From positions 1 through 5,489 of the forward strand of contig CALPPK020000106.1 in assembly GCA_943325435.2 (NCBI GenBank): 5,489 bases of DNA, written 5' to 3'. This DNA is from Bifidobacterium breve (GTDB lineage Bacteria > Actinomycetota > Acidimicrobiia > Acidimicrobiales > Ilumatobacteraceae). The position numbers and the translations under genes are program-made. The notes beneath the pieces are model-generated. The model made no database searches. It was not told the origin of the DNA and was given only the letters and a program-made list of their open reading frames with translations. Position 1 is the first letter of the stretch, and each line of letters opens with the position of its first letter. Below, one piece after another: positions 1 to 5,489 of this stretch.

Positions 1-451
1 AGAGCGCGCGCTTGAGCTCATGATTCGTCGTGGACTTACTCGTGAAGCTTACGGTAAGCCAATTGTTCGTTTGGGTAAGAACCCAGAAGTAATTGCAAAG
101 GCACGTATCGAAATCGAAGCATGCCGTCTCATGGTTCTTCGTGCTGCAAAGGCAATGGACACAATGGGTAACGCAGAAGCTCGTATTTGGGTAAGCGCAA
201 TCAAGGCAATGGTGCCCATTCGCGTGTGCGCCATCATCGACGAAGCAATTCAAATGCACGGTGCAACTGGTGTTTCACAATGGTCTCCGTTGTCTCGTAT
301 GTACGCAAGCCAGCGCACATTGCGTTTGGCCGATGGTCCAGACGAAGTGCACTGGAGCGTTGTTGCTCGCTCAGAGATCAACCGCTACGAAGGTGAAGAG
401 TCTCCAGGAAAGCCAGAGACATACCGCGGTATGTTCAGTGGCCCATCCTGA
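1..451 (+). CDS. Acyl-CoA dehydrogenase, C-terminal part (5' end outside window)
   Basis: This is the C-terminal ~149 residues of a flavin-dependent acyl-CoA dehydrogenase; the first complete codon is at base 2, and the frame is open to the window edge, so the ATG at base 20 is internal. Seen: an ERALELM...LTREAYGKPI stretch (helical C-terminal FAD-binding domain), QMHGATGVS at bases 254-280, and RLADGPDEVH around base 323-352. In the ACAD10/ACAD11-like branch the QxHGxxGVS and ADGPDEVH motifs are typical; the Asp of ADG (codon 332-334) aligns with the catalytic Glu of medium-chain enzymes. Known role of the family: alpha,beta-dehydrogenation of acyl-CoA with FAD, passing electrons to electron transfer flavoprotein, in the cytoplasm. 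Substrate chain length cannot be read from this fragment. All six Lys codons are AAG and all Asn codons are AAC, unlike the next gene, suggesting high expression. The family call is firm; the subfamily is likely. Confidence 0.93.
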   Translation, partial: ERALELMIRRGLTREAYGKPIVRLGKNPEVIAKARIEIEACRLMVLRAAKAMDTMGNAEARIWVSAIKAMVPIRVCAIIDEAIQMHGATGVSQWSPLSRMYASQRTLRLADGPDEVHWSVVARSEINRYEGEESPGKPETYRGMFSGPS

Positions 452-465
452 TTCATTAGCCATCA

Positions 466-1377
466 ATGAAATTTTCAATCTGGCCAAATAGCGAACGTCC
501 ATGGACTGAAGTTCGTGACCTCGCTACAGAAATAGAAAACATGGGCTGGGATGGCCTGTGGTACGCCGACCATTACATGCCGAATACTGCTGATGGCGAA
601 ACCATTGGCGGTGACATGCACGAGTGTTTCAGCATCTTGTCTGCGCTCGCTGTTACTACGTCACGCATTCGTCTCGGATCATTAGTGACTCCAACCACTA
701 TGAATCATCCAGCGTTGATTGCAAATCGTGCCGCCACGATCGATCGCATCAGTAATGGTCGATTCGTTTTGGGAATGGGTGCAGGTTGGCAAATCAACGA
801 GCACACCGCGTTTGGTATCGAGCTCTTTGGAAACAAAGATCGAGTTGACAGATTTGCGGAAGCAATTGAAATCACATCGCGCATGTTGTCAGAAGACCGT
901 GTCTCGTTTGCTGGTAAACATTTCACAATCATTGATGCTCCTTGTGAACCAAAGCCGGTGCAATCAACGTTGCCAATTCTTGTCGGAACAGGTGGACCGC
1001 GAATGTTGCGTCTCACCGCACGTTTCGCTCAAGAGTGGAATACGTGGGGACCTCCTGAAGGCGCCGGTCAAGTCATGCAAAAATTGCGCGAGGCCTGTGA
1101 CAAAGAAGGTCGCGATATCAACACGATGCGCAAATCTGTGCAGGCTCTCTTTTTTGTTACTCCAGATGAAGCATCAGCTGAAAGCTTGAAGACAAAAGTT
1201 CCAATGGAACGTTCCATTGTTGGTACAACTTCACAGATCGTTGATGCGATTGGTCAATACGTTGATCTGGGTTTCGACGAAGTGTGTGTTCCAGACTTCA
1301 CATTGGGTGGTAGCGCTGCTCAACGTCTTGATGCGTACGGCTCGATTTGGGCCAATATTGCTTCACAGTTTCAATAA
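466..1377 (+). CDS. LLM-class flavin (probably F420-dependent) oxidoreductase
   Basis: A complete 303-residue protein of the bacterial luciferase-like monooxygenase family, cytoplasmic and TIM-barrel in fold; the length is normal for single-subunit members. Seen: an N-terminal beta strand MKFSIWP, GWDGLWYADHYMP (27-39), RIRLGSLVTPTTMNHPALIA (67-86), the GRFVLGMGAGW segment (98-108), GTGGPRML (174-181) as a likely cofactor-phosphate loop, and a C-terminal GTTSQIVDAIGQYVDLGFDEV block (253-273). Many actinobacterial members with this pattern use coenzyme F420 rather than FMN, but the sequence alone does not settle it, and the substrate is unknown. The start is fixed: an in-frame TAG lies at 457-459, and the next Met is residue 26. 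There is no Shine-Dalgarno and no -10 box at leaderless spacing. It starts 14 nt after the acyl-CoA dehydrogenase stop, so co-transcription and coupled translation are likely. It converges on the lipoprotein gene. Confidence 0.9.
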   Translation: MKFSIWPNSERPWTEVRDLATEIENMGWDGLWYADHYMPNTADGETIGGDMHECFSILSALAVTTSRIRLGSLVTPTTMNHPALIANRAATIDRISNGRFVLGMGAGWQINEHTAFGIELFGNKDRVDRFAEAIEITSRMLSEDRVSFAGKHFTIIDAPCEPKPVQSTLPILVGTGGPRMLRLTARFAQEWNTWGPPEGAGQVMQKLREACDKEGRDINTMRKSVQALFFVTPDEASAESLKTKVPMERSIVGTTSQIVDAIGQYVDLGFDEVCVPDFTLGGSAAQRLDAYGSIWANIASQFQ

Positions 1378-1383
1378 CTGATT

Positions 1384-1401
1384 GTTGCTTATCCAGGCAA
1401 C
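1384..1401. terminator. Weak hairpin at the convergent gene ends
   Basis: GTTGCTT (1384-1390) can pair with AGGCAAC (1395-1401) as a 7-bp stem with one G-U pair and an ATCC loop. It starts 6 nt after the oxidoreductase stop and includes the lipoprotein stop codon. Neither strand shows a T tract after the stem, so it is not a canonical intrinsic terminator. It could be a weak bidirectional terminator or an RNA 3'-end stabiliser, or chance. Confidence 0.22.
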
Positions 1402-3056
1402 GCAACTTCGATACTTGCTGGGTCAGTGGTAGTTGTCGGTGACGGCGGTTTCTTTTTTCCTGGGGTGAAATTGATTGTGCCTGGCACGCGAACTGGTACT
1501 GGTTCAACGTCTGTGGTTGTTACAACGATTGCCCCCAATTCGTTAATGGCAAGTGTTACTTCAGTTGCTGCAGAGTTTTCAGATGCATTGAGTGACGTGG
1601 AGGTGATCTCAGTGCCGTTTTCACCTTTGATTGCGACTTCAATTGCGTTGTCCTCAATTTGATGAATCAGAAGTGTGTGCCCACGAGGTAATTCTGTACG
1701 CGAGAGTTGACCGCCAGAAGCAATGCTGAGTCTTGCTGAATTTTCTGATGGTGCAGATACCGACGTGGAATCGGATCGCACTGCAATCAGCGTTGTGCTC
1801 TTTGATGGCGAACCGACAACAGTGTGGGCAAGGTCACCAGAGACTTGAATATTCGCTGCCAACGGCCGTTGAATTGCAACCACTACGTCCGCTGCGGGTA
1901 TGACCGATGATCCTCGTCGCATTTCAACATCAAAATCGGTAACGGTATTGGGAATATGAATTGTGACTAGACCTCCACCTAAACCTTTGCTGACGGCATA
2001 GGTTGAACCCACAATTGTGTTGATCACACCATCTGGTGAAGCCTCAATGCGTTGTCCGTCGCGCGTCGTAATGAATGTGTAGCCGGCAGCGGCCGGATCA
2101 CGCGATGCAATGGTGAGCACGGTGTCGGTTGCGGTTGTAGAGGTGGAACAGAAGGAACATTTAAATGGGCCCTTGCGAGACGACATCGGCGTGAGTTCCA
2201 ATTTCCCCATCGCGCCGGTCCAATCAATGTTGCTTCCGTCTGGCTGAGCGCGTGCTGCGGAGTAGGTCCAGGAGTTTGTGGTTCCATTAACGACTATCTC
2301 CTTGCGTACGCCAGGAAAATTGTTGTCATACACATGGATGATGAAGTCTTTTCCTCGACGTGTCACTGCGAACGGAGTAACAGCATGGCCAGAGGAGCCG
2401 AAGTACAACCCAACCGTGTACCCAACTCCATTAGCTAAGCCCTGGATGAGGTCGTCAACTAATTGCAGTGGAGATTTCGTGCGAGATGTCGTTGCTCGGT
2501 CAGAAACTTCGGAAAGAAACTGTGTAGCCCACCAATAGACAATTGCGGACTCGAGTATTTGATTCCCGCGCTGCAAGTCAGCTACCTGTGTTGCATCTGG
2601 GTTGAAGGTCGTTGGGTTATCGAGTTTTAAAAGGAATCGTGTGCTCAGTGTTGCTAGGCCTTCGCATCTTCCGCCTGAAAGCGCGTTATTCCATTCCACA
2701 AGTTTTTGTACGGTCGTCGGACGCATCACGCATTCGGTGGATAGTCCATCGACGCAGACAGCACTGTGACCGAACAAATCAATCAGAGTTTGGATGGTGA
2801 CGTTGGCATCAGCCTCTGTGGATCGTCCCCAATTAGAAAATGAAAAGTCATCAGCCTTTATTCTGAAACCATTGTCGACGCACATTTTTCCTTCACCGAG
2901 TTCGGGCGCATCTAAGTCTGTGCAATGGGATGCAATCTGAGTTACAAGTGATTCGACAGTTGAATTTGTGCTTGGGGGTTTAGCTGAGAAAGTGGCACAT
3001 GCAGAGAGAAAAACTGATGCAATGATGAGCCCTAGAAAATAGGGCCTGTTCCTCAT
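1389..3056 (-). CDS. Uncharacterised lipoprotein with a putative thiol-hydrolase-like N-terminal domain
   Basis: A 555-residue exported protein; I do not recognise a named family. Seen: a type II signal peptide with Arg2/Arg4, a hydrophobic stretch 6-19 and lipobox LSAC ending at Cys20, so it should be lipidated and held on the outer face of the membrane. Residues 30-260 look globular, with GGRCEGLA (128-135), SGHAVTPFAV (222-231) and HVYDNNFPG (241-249). Cys131, His224 and Asp244 or Asn245/246 occur in the order and local settings of papain-like, C39-like or transglutaminase-like hydrolases; this triad is inference. Six more cysteines (45, 59, 101, 109, 300, 303, the last two as CSFC) could form disulfides. 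Residues 310-530 are beta-prone, Ser/Thr/Val-rich and cysteine-free; a Lys/Pro/Thr-rich tail covers 532-545. The ATG start gives a complete signal peptide. There is no Shine-Dalgarno, but a -10 box lies 7 nt upstream. It diverges from the TSUP gene. Being a real gene is firm; function is open. Confidence 0.85.
   Translation of the reverse strand: MRNRPYFLGLIIASVFLSACATFSAKPPSTNSTVESLVTQIASHCTDLDAPELGEGKMCVDNGFRIKADDFSFSNWGRSTEADANVTIQTLIDLFGHSAVCVDGLSTECVMRPTTVQKLVEWNNALSGGRCEGLATLSTRFLLKLDNPTTFNPDATQVADLQRGNQILESAIVYWWATQFLSEVSDRATTSRTKSPLQLVDDLIQGLANGVGYTVGLYFGSSGHAVTPFAVTRRGKDFIIHVYDNNFPGVRKEIVVNGTTNSWTYSAARAQPDGSNIDWTGAMGKLELTPMSSRKGPFKCSFCSTSTTATDTVLTIASRDPAAAGYTFITTRDGQRIEASPDGVINTIVGSTYAVSKGLGGGLVTIHIPNTVTDFDVEMRRGSSVIPAADVVVAIQRPLAANIQVSGDLAHTVVGSPSKSTTLIAVRSDSTSVSAPSENSARLSIASGGQLSRTELPRGHTLLIHQIEDNAIEVAIKGENGTEITSTSLNASENSAATEVTLAINELGAIVVTTTDVEPVPVRVPGTINFTPGKKKPPSPTTTTDPASIEVALPG
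3029..3045. repeat. Perfect 6-bp dyad within the lipoprotein's first codons
   Basis: GCCCTA (3029-3034) and TAGGGC (3040-3045) form a perfect inverted repeat around a 5-nt centre. It covers codons 4-9 of the lipoprotein. In that mRNA it would make a GC-containing hairpin with a UUUUC loop about 11 nt after the start codon; as DNA it could be an operator. No T tract follows on the plus strand. Function is inference. Confidence 0.35.
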
Positions 3057-3063
3057 TCTGAGA

Positions 3064-3092
3064 AACTTACGAAGCGCACTGAGATGTGCGAA
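3064..3092 (-). promoter_or_regulatory. Candidate leaderless promoter of the lipoprotein gene
   Basis: Read on the minus strand, TTCGCA (3092-3087; 4 of 6 matches to TTGACA) is followed by a 17-bp spacer and TAAGTT (3069-3064; TANNNT form). Seven bases (TCTCAGA) then separate the -10 box from the ATG. This spacing would place the transcript start at or next to the start codon, fitting the absence of a Shine-Dalgarno. Positions are seen; promoter activity is inferred. Confidence 0.5.
3075..3090. repeat. 5-bp inverted repeat, candidate operator
   Basis: CGCAC (3075-3079) and GTGCG (3086-3090) are perfect inverted arms around TGAGAT. The dyad sits in the spacer and over part of the -35 of the candidate lipoprotein promoter, and upstream of the TSUP start, so a bound protein could affect both genes. 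The arms are short and chance is possible. Confidence 0.3.
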
Positions 3093-3109
3093 TATCTATG
3101 AGGAGATAT
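3092..3109 (+). promoter_or_regulatory. Strong Shine-Dalgarno of the TSUP gene, within a 6-bp dyad
   Basis: AGGAG at 3101-3105 lies 6 nt before the ATG at 3112, the only strong ribosome binding site seen before a gene start here, and it fixes the permease start. It is flanked by perfect inverted arms ATATCT (3092-3097) and AGATAT (3104-3109) with ATGAGG as loop, so part of the Shine-Dalgarno would be in the loop and part in the stem. The stem is AU-rich and weak. The site as ribosome binding site is firm; the regulatory hairpin is speculative. Confidence 0.6.
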
Positions 3110-3111
3110 CA

Positions 3112-3924
3112 ATGTCGCAGCCTCAATCAAGTTCAATTCAACAGCCACAAGCAACACCATTACTCACCGTAGCCCTTGTGGGAATTGCTGCTGGTTTCTT
3201 GTCAGGAATGTTTGGCGTCGGTGGGGGAATCCTTATTGTGCCTGGCTTGGTGCTGATTGCAAAGATGGATCAGCGCATTGCCCACGGCACCTCATTGGCT
3301 GCAGTGCTGCCTATTTCGGCTGCATCACTTGTTTCGTACTGGAGTCACGATCACGTTGATTTTCGTGTTGGTTTGTGCCTTGCCGTCGGTGCACTTGTTG
3401 GTGCAGTTCTTGGTACGAAGTTGCTACACATACTGCCGCACCGAGTTCTAGCAATTGCCTTTGCTGGAATTCTTCTTGTTACGGCTGTGCGACTATTTCT
3501 CCCGATTGATTCTGGAACTAGGGGAGTCTTAACCATCGGCAGTATTGTCGCCTTAATTGGCATTGGTGTTGCGACTGGAATTCTCGCTGGATTACTCGGC
3601 GTCGGAGGTGGGGTCATCATGGTGCCAGCGATGATGATGTTGTTGCATTTGCCTGCGGCAATGGCAAAGGGAACTTCTGTCTTGGTCATCATTCCCACTT
3701 CAATTATGGGTACATATCGAAATCGCACAAAGAAAAATGTGGACTTGCGAGCCGCGACCACAGTGGGGCTCTCGGGAATTCCGTCTGCCATTGTCGGTGG
3801 CTGGATCTCGGCCCGTATGTCTGACACGGTCTCGAATGTGCTGTTTGCCTCATTGCTAGTAGTGGTGGCAGTGCGCCTGGTGTTGCAAATTCGGTCGGAC
3901 GATAAGGCCGGAATCGTTCACTAA
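3112..3924 (+). CDS. TSUP family (TauE/SafE-like) membrane permease
   Basis: A 270-residue inner-membrane protein of the sulfite exporter TauE/SafE family, of normal length with about eight hydrophobic segments (roughly 17-45, 60-76, 84-105, 110-130, 139-172, 187-200, 215-235, 240-260). Seen: the family's internal duplication, with GMFGVGGGILIVPG (32-45) matching GLLGVGGGVIMVPA (160-173), and AHGTSL (57-62) matching AKGTSV (185-190); both pairs are offset by exactly 128 residues. A Ser/Gln/Pro-rich N-terminus of about 15 residues precedes the first segment. Known members move sulfite, sulfonates, sulfolactate and other small organic anions, usually outward; the substrate here cannot be read from sequence. 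The start is fixed by AGGAG at 6-nt spacing. It diverges from the lipoprotein gene and lies 34 nt upstream of the SDR, with which it may share transcription. Confidence 0.92.
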   Translation: MSQPQSSSIQQPQATPLLTVALVGIAAGFLSGMFGVGGGILIVPGLVLIAKMDQRIAHGTSLAAVLPISAASLVSYWSHDHVDFRVGLCLAVGALVGAVLGTKLLHILPHRVLAIAFAGILLVTAVRLFLPIDSGTRGVLTIGSIVALIGIGVATGILAGLLGVGGGVIMVPAMMMLLHLPAAMAKGTSVLVIIPTSIMGTYRNRTKKNVDLRAATTVGLSGIPSAIVGGWISARMSDTVSNVLFASLLVVVAVRLVLQIRSDDKAGIVH

Positions 3925-3945
3925 AGGCTTGGACAAGTCGGCGAG

Positions 3946-3951
3946 TACTAT
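3946..3951 (+). promoter_or_regulatory. Candidate -10 box of a leaderless SDR transcript
   Basis: TACTAT ends 7 nt before the ATG at 3959, the same spacing as the lipoprotein's -10 box, and no Shine-Dalgarno lies at a usable distance. No good -35 is seen at 16-18 bp; TTGGACA at 3929-3935 is too close. This would give the SDR and the Mo-hydroxylase gene their own promoter in addition to read-through from the permease. Activity is inferred. Confidence 0.42.
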
Positions 3952-3958
3952 TTCCCTT

Positions 3959-4717
3959 ATGGGAAAATCTCGTCTTGAAGGCAAAGTCGCACTGATTACT
4001 GGTGGAGCACGTGGAATGGGTGCGTCTGAAGCGCAACTCTTTATTGATGAAGGAGCTCGAGTTGTAATTACTGACGTTCTGGATTCTGTGGGTCAAGAGA
4101 CTGCAAAACGTCTCTCACCAGATGGTTCCAAGTGTGTCTTCTTGCATCACGATGTAACCAGTGAAGATGACTGGAATGCAGTTGTTGCTTCGATACTCGA
4201 AACCTTTGGTCAGATCGATGTCCTTGTAAACAATGCTGGCATTTTCGAGCAAGGCTCAGTGCTAGATACAACACTTCCTGCATTCACTCGCACAATGGAC
4301 ATCAACGTCACTGGCGTGTTCCTTGGCATGAAATCAGTTGCTCAACATATGGTGAGCCGCGGCAAGGGAAGCATTGTCAATATTTCTTCTGTTGCTGGCC
4401 TCAATGGCACGCCCGGTTTCCTTGCATATGGCGCAAGTAAGTGGGCGGTGCGCGGAATGACAAAAGGTGTTGCAAAAGAACTGGCACCCTTTGGTGTTCG
4501 AGTGAACTCCATCCATCCCGGCATTATCGACACACCAATGCTGCAAACATTTGATGCAGCAGGCGAAGGTGTGCGCGAGGCAGTGCGTACACGTATTCCA
4601 CTTGGTTACGAAGCAGAACCCATTCACGTTGCACGTCTTGCTCTGTATTTAGGCAGTGATGACAGTGCGTACTCAACCGGATCTGAATTTGTTGTAGACG
4701 GCGGTTGGTCCGCGTGA
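3959..4717 (+). CDS. Short-chain dehydrogenase/reductase, 3-alpha/20-beta-hydroxysteroid dehydrogenase-like
   Basis: A 252-residue classical SDR: a cytoplasmic NAD(P)-dependent alcohol/ketone oxidoreductase with a Rossmann fold. Numbered from the ATG at 3959: TGGARGMG (14-21) binds the cofactor; Asp39 at the end of beta-2 favours NAD(H); NNAG is at 91-94; the catalytic tetrad is Asn116, Ser144, Tyr157 and Lys161 (YGASK); HPGIIDTPM (186-194) and the C-terminal VDGGW (246-250) are family features. The pattern GARGMG...ITDVLD...GASKWAVRG...VDGGW resembles the Streptomyces 3-alpha,20-beta-hydroxysteroid dehydrogenase, but a steroid substrate is not shown. A TTG at 3929 would add ten residues; it has AAGG only 1-2 nt upstream, and family N-termini match the ATG, so 3959 is preferred. 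The stop overlaps the GTG of the Mo-hydroxylase gene, implying coupled translation and probably one pathway. Confidence 0.93.
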   Translation: MGKSRLEGKVALITGGARGMGASEAQLFIDEGARVVITDVLDSVGQETAKRLSPDGSKCVFLHHDVTSEDDWNAVVASILETFGQIDVLVNNAGIFEQGSVLDTTLPAFTRTMDINVTGVFLGMKSVAQHMVSRGKGSIVNISSVAGLNGTPGFLAYGASKWAVRGMTKGVAKELAPFGVRVNSIHPGIIDTPMLQTFDAAGEGVREAVRTRIPLGYEAEPIHVARLALYLGSDDSAYSTGSEFVVDGGWSA

Positions 4718-5489
4718 GCATTCTCGGTACTCGAGTTGTTCGAATAGAAGACCCACGATTCTTAACGGGCGAGGGCACATACATTGCTAACTTGCCAATG
4801 CCGGGCGCATTGCACCTCACTTTTGTTCGTTCATCAATGGCTCACGCACGACTAATCGGTATTGATGCATCCGAAGCGTTGTCAATGCCAGGCATTCGTG
4901 CTGTGTGGACAGCGGCCGACATTGATATCGCGCCTGCTGGACCAGCTAACGGCATGATGAACAGTGCGATGCTGTTTCCATATTTGGCAATCGACACTGT
5001 TCGATACGTAGGTGACCTTGTAGCAATTGTTGTCAGTGAAGACAAAACATCTGGTGTAGATGCTGCTGAAACAGTGATTGTTGACTACGAGCCGCTTGAA
5101 GCGGTTCTCGACATGGACGATTCGTTTTCAAATCGAGTGTTGTTGCATCCTGATGCCGAGACCAATGTGGTTCTTACATTTGCTGCGCGTAGCAACGACG
5201 ATATTTTTGCCGATTGTGAAGTAGTTGTTGATCTGGTTATTGAAAACCAACGTGTTGCTCCGGCGCCAATGGAAGTGCGCTCATGCGTCTCCACGTGGGA
5301 TGGTTCGCGTCTGACACAGTGGGCGTGTAGCCAAGGTGCACACGGCGCCCGTGATGGATTAGCTGAAGTTTTTGGTTTAGAAAAGTCACAGGTCCGTGTC
5401 ATTACGCCAGATGTTGGCGGTGGCTTTGGTGCCAAATCTGGTGTCTACCCTGAAGAGATTCTCGTGGGTTGGGCAACGCGCAAACTTGG
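4714..5489 (+). CDS. Xanthine dehydrogenase/CO dehydrogenase-type molybdopterin-binding large subunit, N-terminal part
   Basis: An open frame of 258 codons running off the window; full-length relatives have about 750-800 residues. Seen: RIEDPRFLTGEGTYIANL (10-27) and RSSMAHARL (39-47), the usual N-terminus of CoxL-like subunits; RYVGDLVAIVVSE (97-109; relatives often have GEPVA here); DYEPLEAVLD (124-133); NQRVAPAPMEVR (178-189); and the molybdopterin-site loop PDVGGGFGAK (232-241). The family hydroxylates carbon with water using a Mo-cytosine dinucleotide cofactor and works with FAD and 2Fe-2S subunits, not visible here. The active-site loop that separates true CO dehydrogenase (AYxCSFR) from other hydroxylases lies beyond the edge, so CO oxidation cannot be claimed. 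The GTG start at 4714 overlaps the SDR stop by 4 nt (GTGA), with a weak GGCGG at 4700-4704. The family is firm; the substrate is unknown. Confidence 0.92.
   Translation, partial: MSILGTRVVRIEDPRFLTGEGTYIANLPMPGALHLTFVRSSMAHARLIGIDASEALSMPGIRAVWTAADIDIAPAGPANGMMNSAMLFPYLAIDTVRYVGDLVAIVVSEDKTSGVDAAETVIVDYEPLEAVLDMDDSFSNRVLLHPDAETNVVLTFAARSNDDIFADCEVVVDLVIENQRVAPAPMEVRSCVSTWDGSRLTQWACSQGAHGARDGLAEVFGLEKSQVRVITPDVGGGFGAKSGVYPEEILVGWATRKL

Noticed and set aside
719..1189. 156-codon plus-strand frame overlapping the oxidoreductase
   Set aside because: It is in another frame of a gene with continuous family motifs, and has no ribosome site or recognisable domain.
2052..2438. 128-codon plus-strand open frame inside the lipoprotein gene
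   Set aside because: It lies fully antisense to a long, well-formed frame with a signal peptide; its translation is Arg/Cys-rich and looks like a shadow frame.
3351..3827. 158-codon minus-strand open frame opposite the permease gene
   Set aside because: Antisense to a clear TSUP gene; its Pro/Thr/Arg-rich translation is the expected complement of hydrophobic codons.
3928..3937. CTTG-GA-CAAG small palindrome before the SDR
   Set aside because: Four-base arms are too short to separate from chance.
4524..5435. Minus-strand open frames opposite the SDR and Mo-hydroxylase genes
   Set aside because: Both underlying plus-strand genes have strong family motifs throughout; the antisense frames show none.
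4714..5489. Naming the large subunit coxL (CO dehydrogenase)
   Set aside because: The active-site loop that identifies true CO dehydrogenase lies outside the window; many relatives hydroxylate other compounds.

Overview
The window looks like chromosomal DNA of an actinobacterium, possibly of the Acidimicrobiia or a related aquatic lineage. The grounds are an ACAD10/11-type acyl-CoA dehydrogenase next to an F420-type luciferase-like oxidoreductase, a 3-alpha/20-beta-hydroxysteroid-type SDR, a Mo-hydroxylase large subunit, and two genes with a TANNNT -10 box exactly 7 nt before the start codon and no Shine-Dalgarno, as in leaderless actinobacterial genes. Base composition is intermediate (about half GC by eye), low for classical Actinomycetota. 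The lineage is inference.

Layout. Bases 1-1377 (+) hold the 3' end of an acyl-CoA dehydrogenase gene and, 14 nt later, a complete LLM-class flavin oxidoreductase. Bases 1389-3056 (-) hold a 555-residue lipoprotein of unrecognised family that converges on the oxidoreductase with 11 bp between stops. A 55-bp divergent region (3057-3111) follows, with a likely leaderless promoter for the lipoprotein, a strong Shine-Dalgarno for the next gene and short perfect dyads. Bases 3112-3924 (+) encode a TauE/SafE (TSUP) permease. Bases 3959-4717 (+) encode an SDR, and from 4714 to the window end (+) runs the N-terminal 258 codons of a xanthine dehydrogenase/CO dehydrogenase-type molybdopterin-binding large subunit, overlapping the SDR stop in a GTGA junction.

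The first two genes fit acyl-CoA or lipid/terpenoid-like oxidation with F420 or flavin chemistry. The SDR and Mo-hydroxylase are probably translated together and may act on one substrate by hydroxylation and alcohol/ketone interconversion; the TSUP permease just upstream may move a related anion. No mobile element, CRISPR array, tRNA or rRNA was seen. The most novel item is the lipoprotein: it has a plausible Cys-His-Asp/Asn thiol-hydrolase arrangement, six further cysteines confined to its N-terminal 303 residues, and a cysteine-free, beta-rich C-terminal half.
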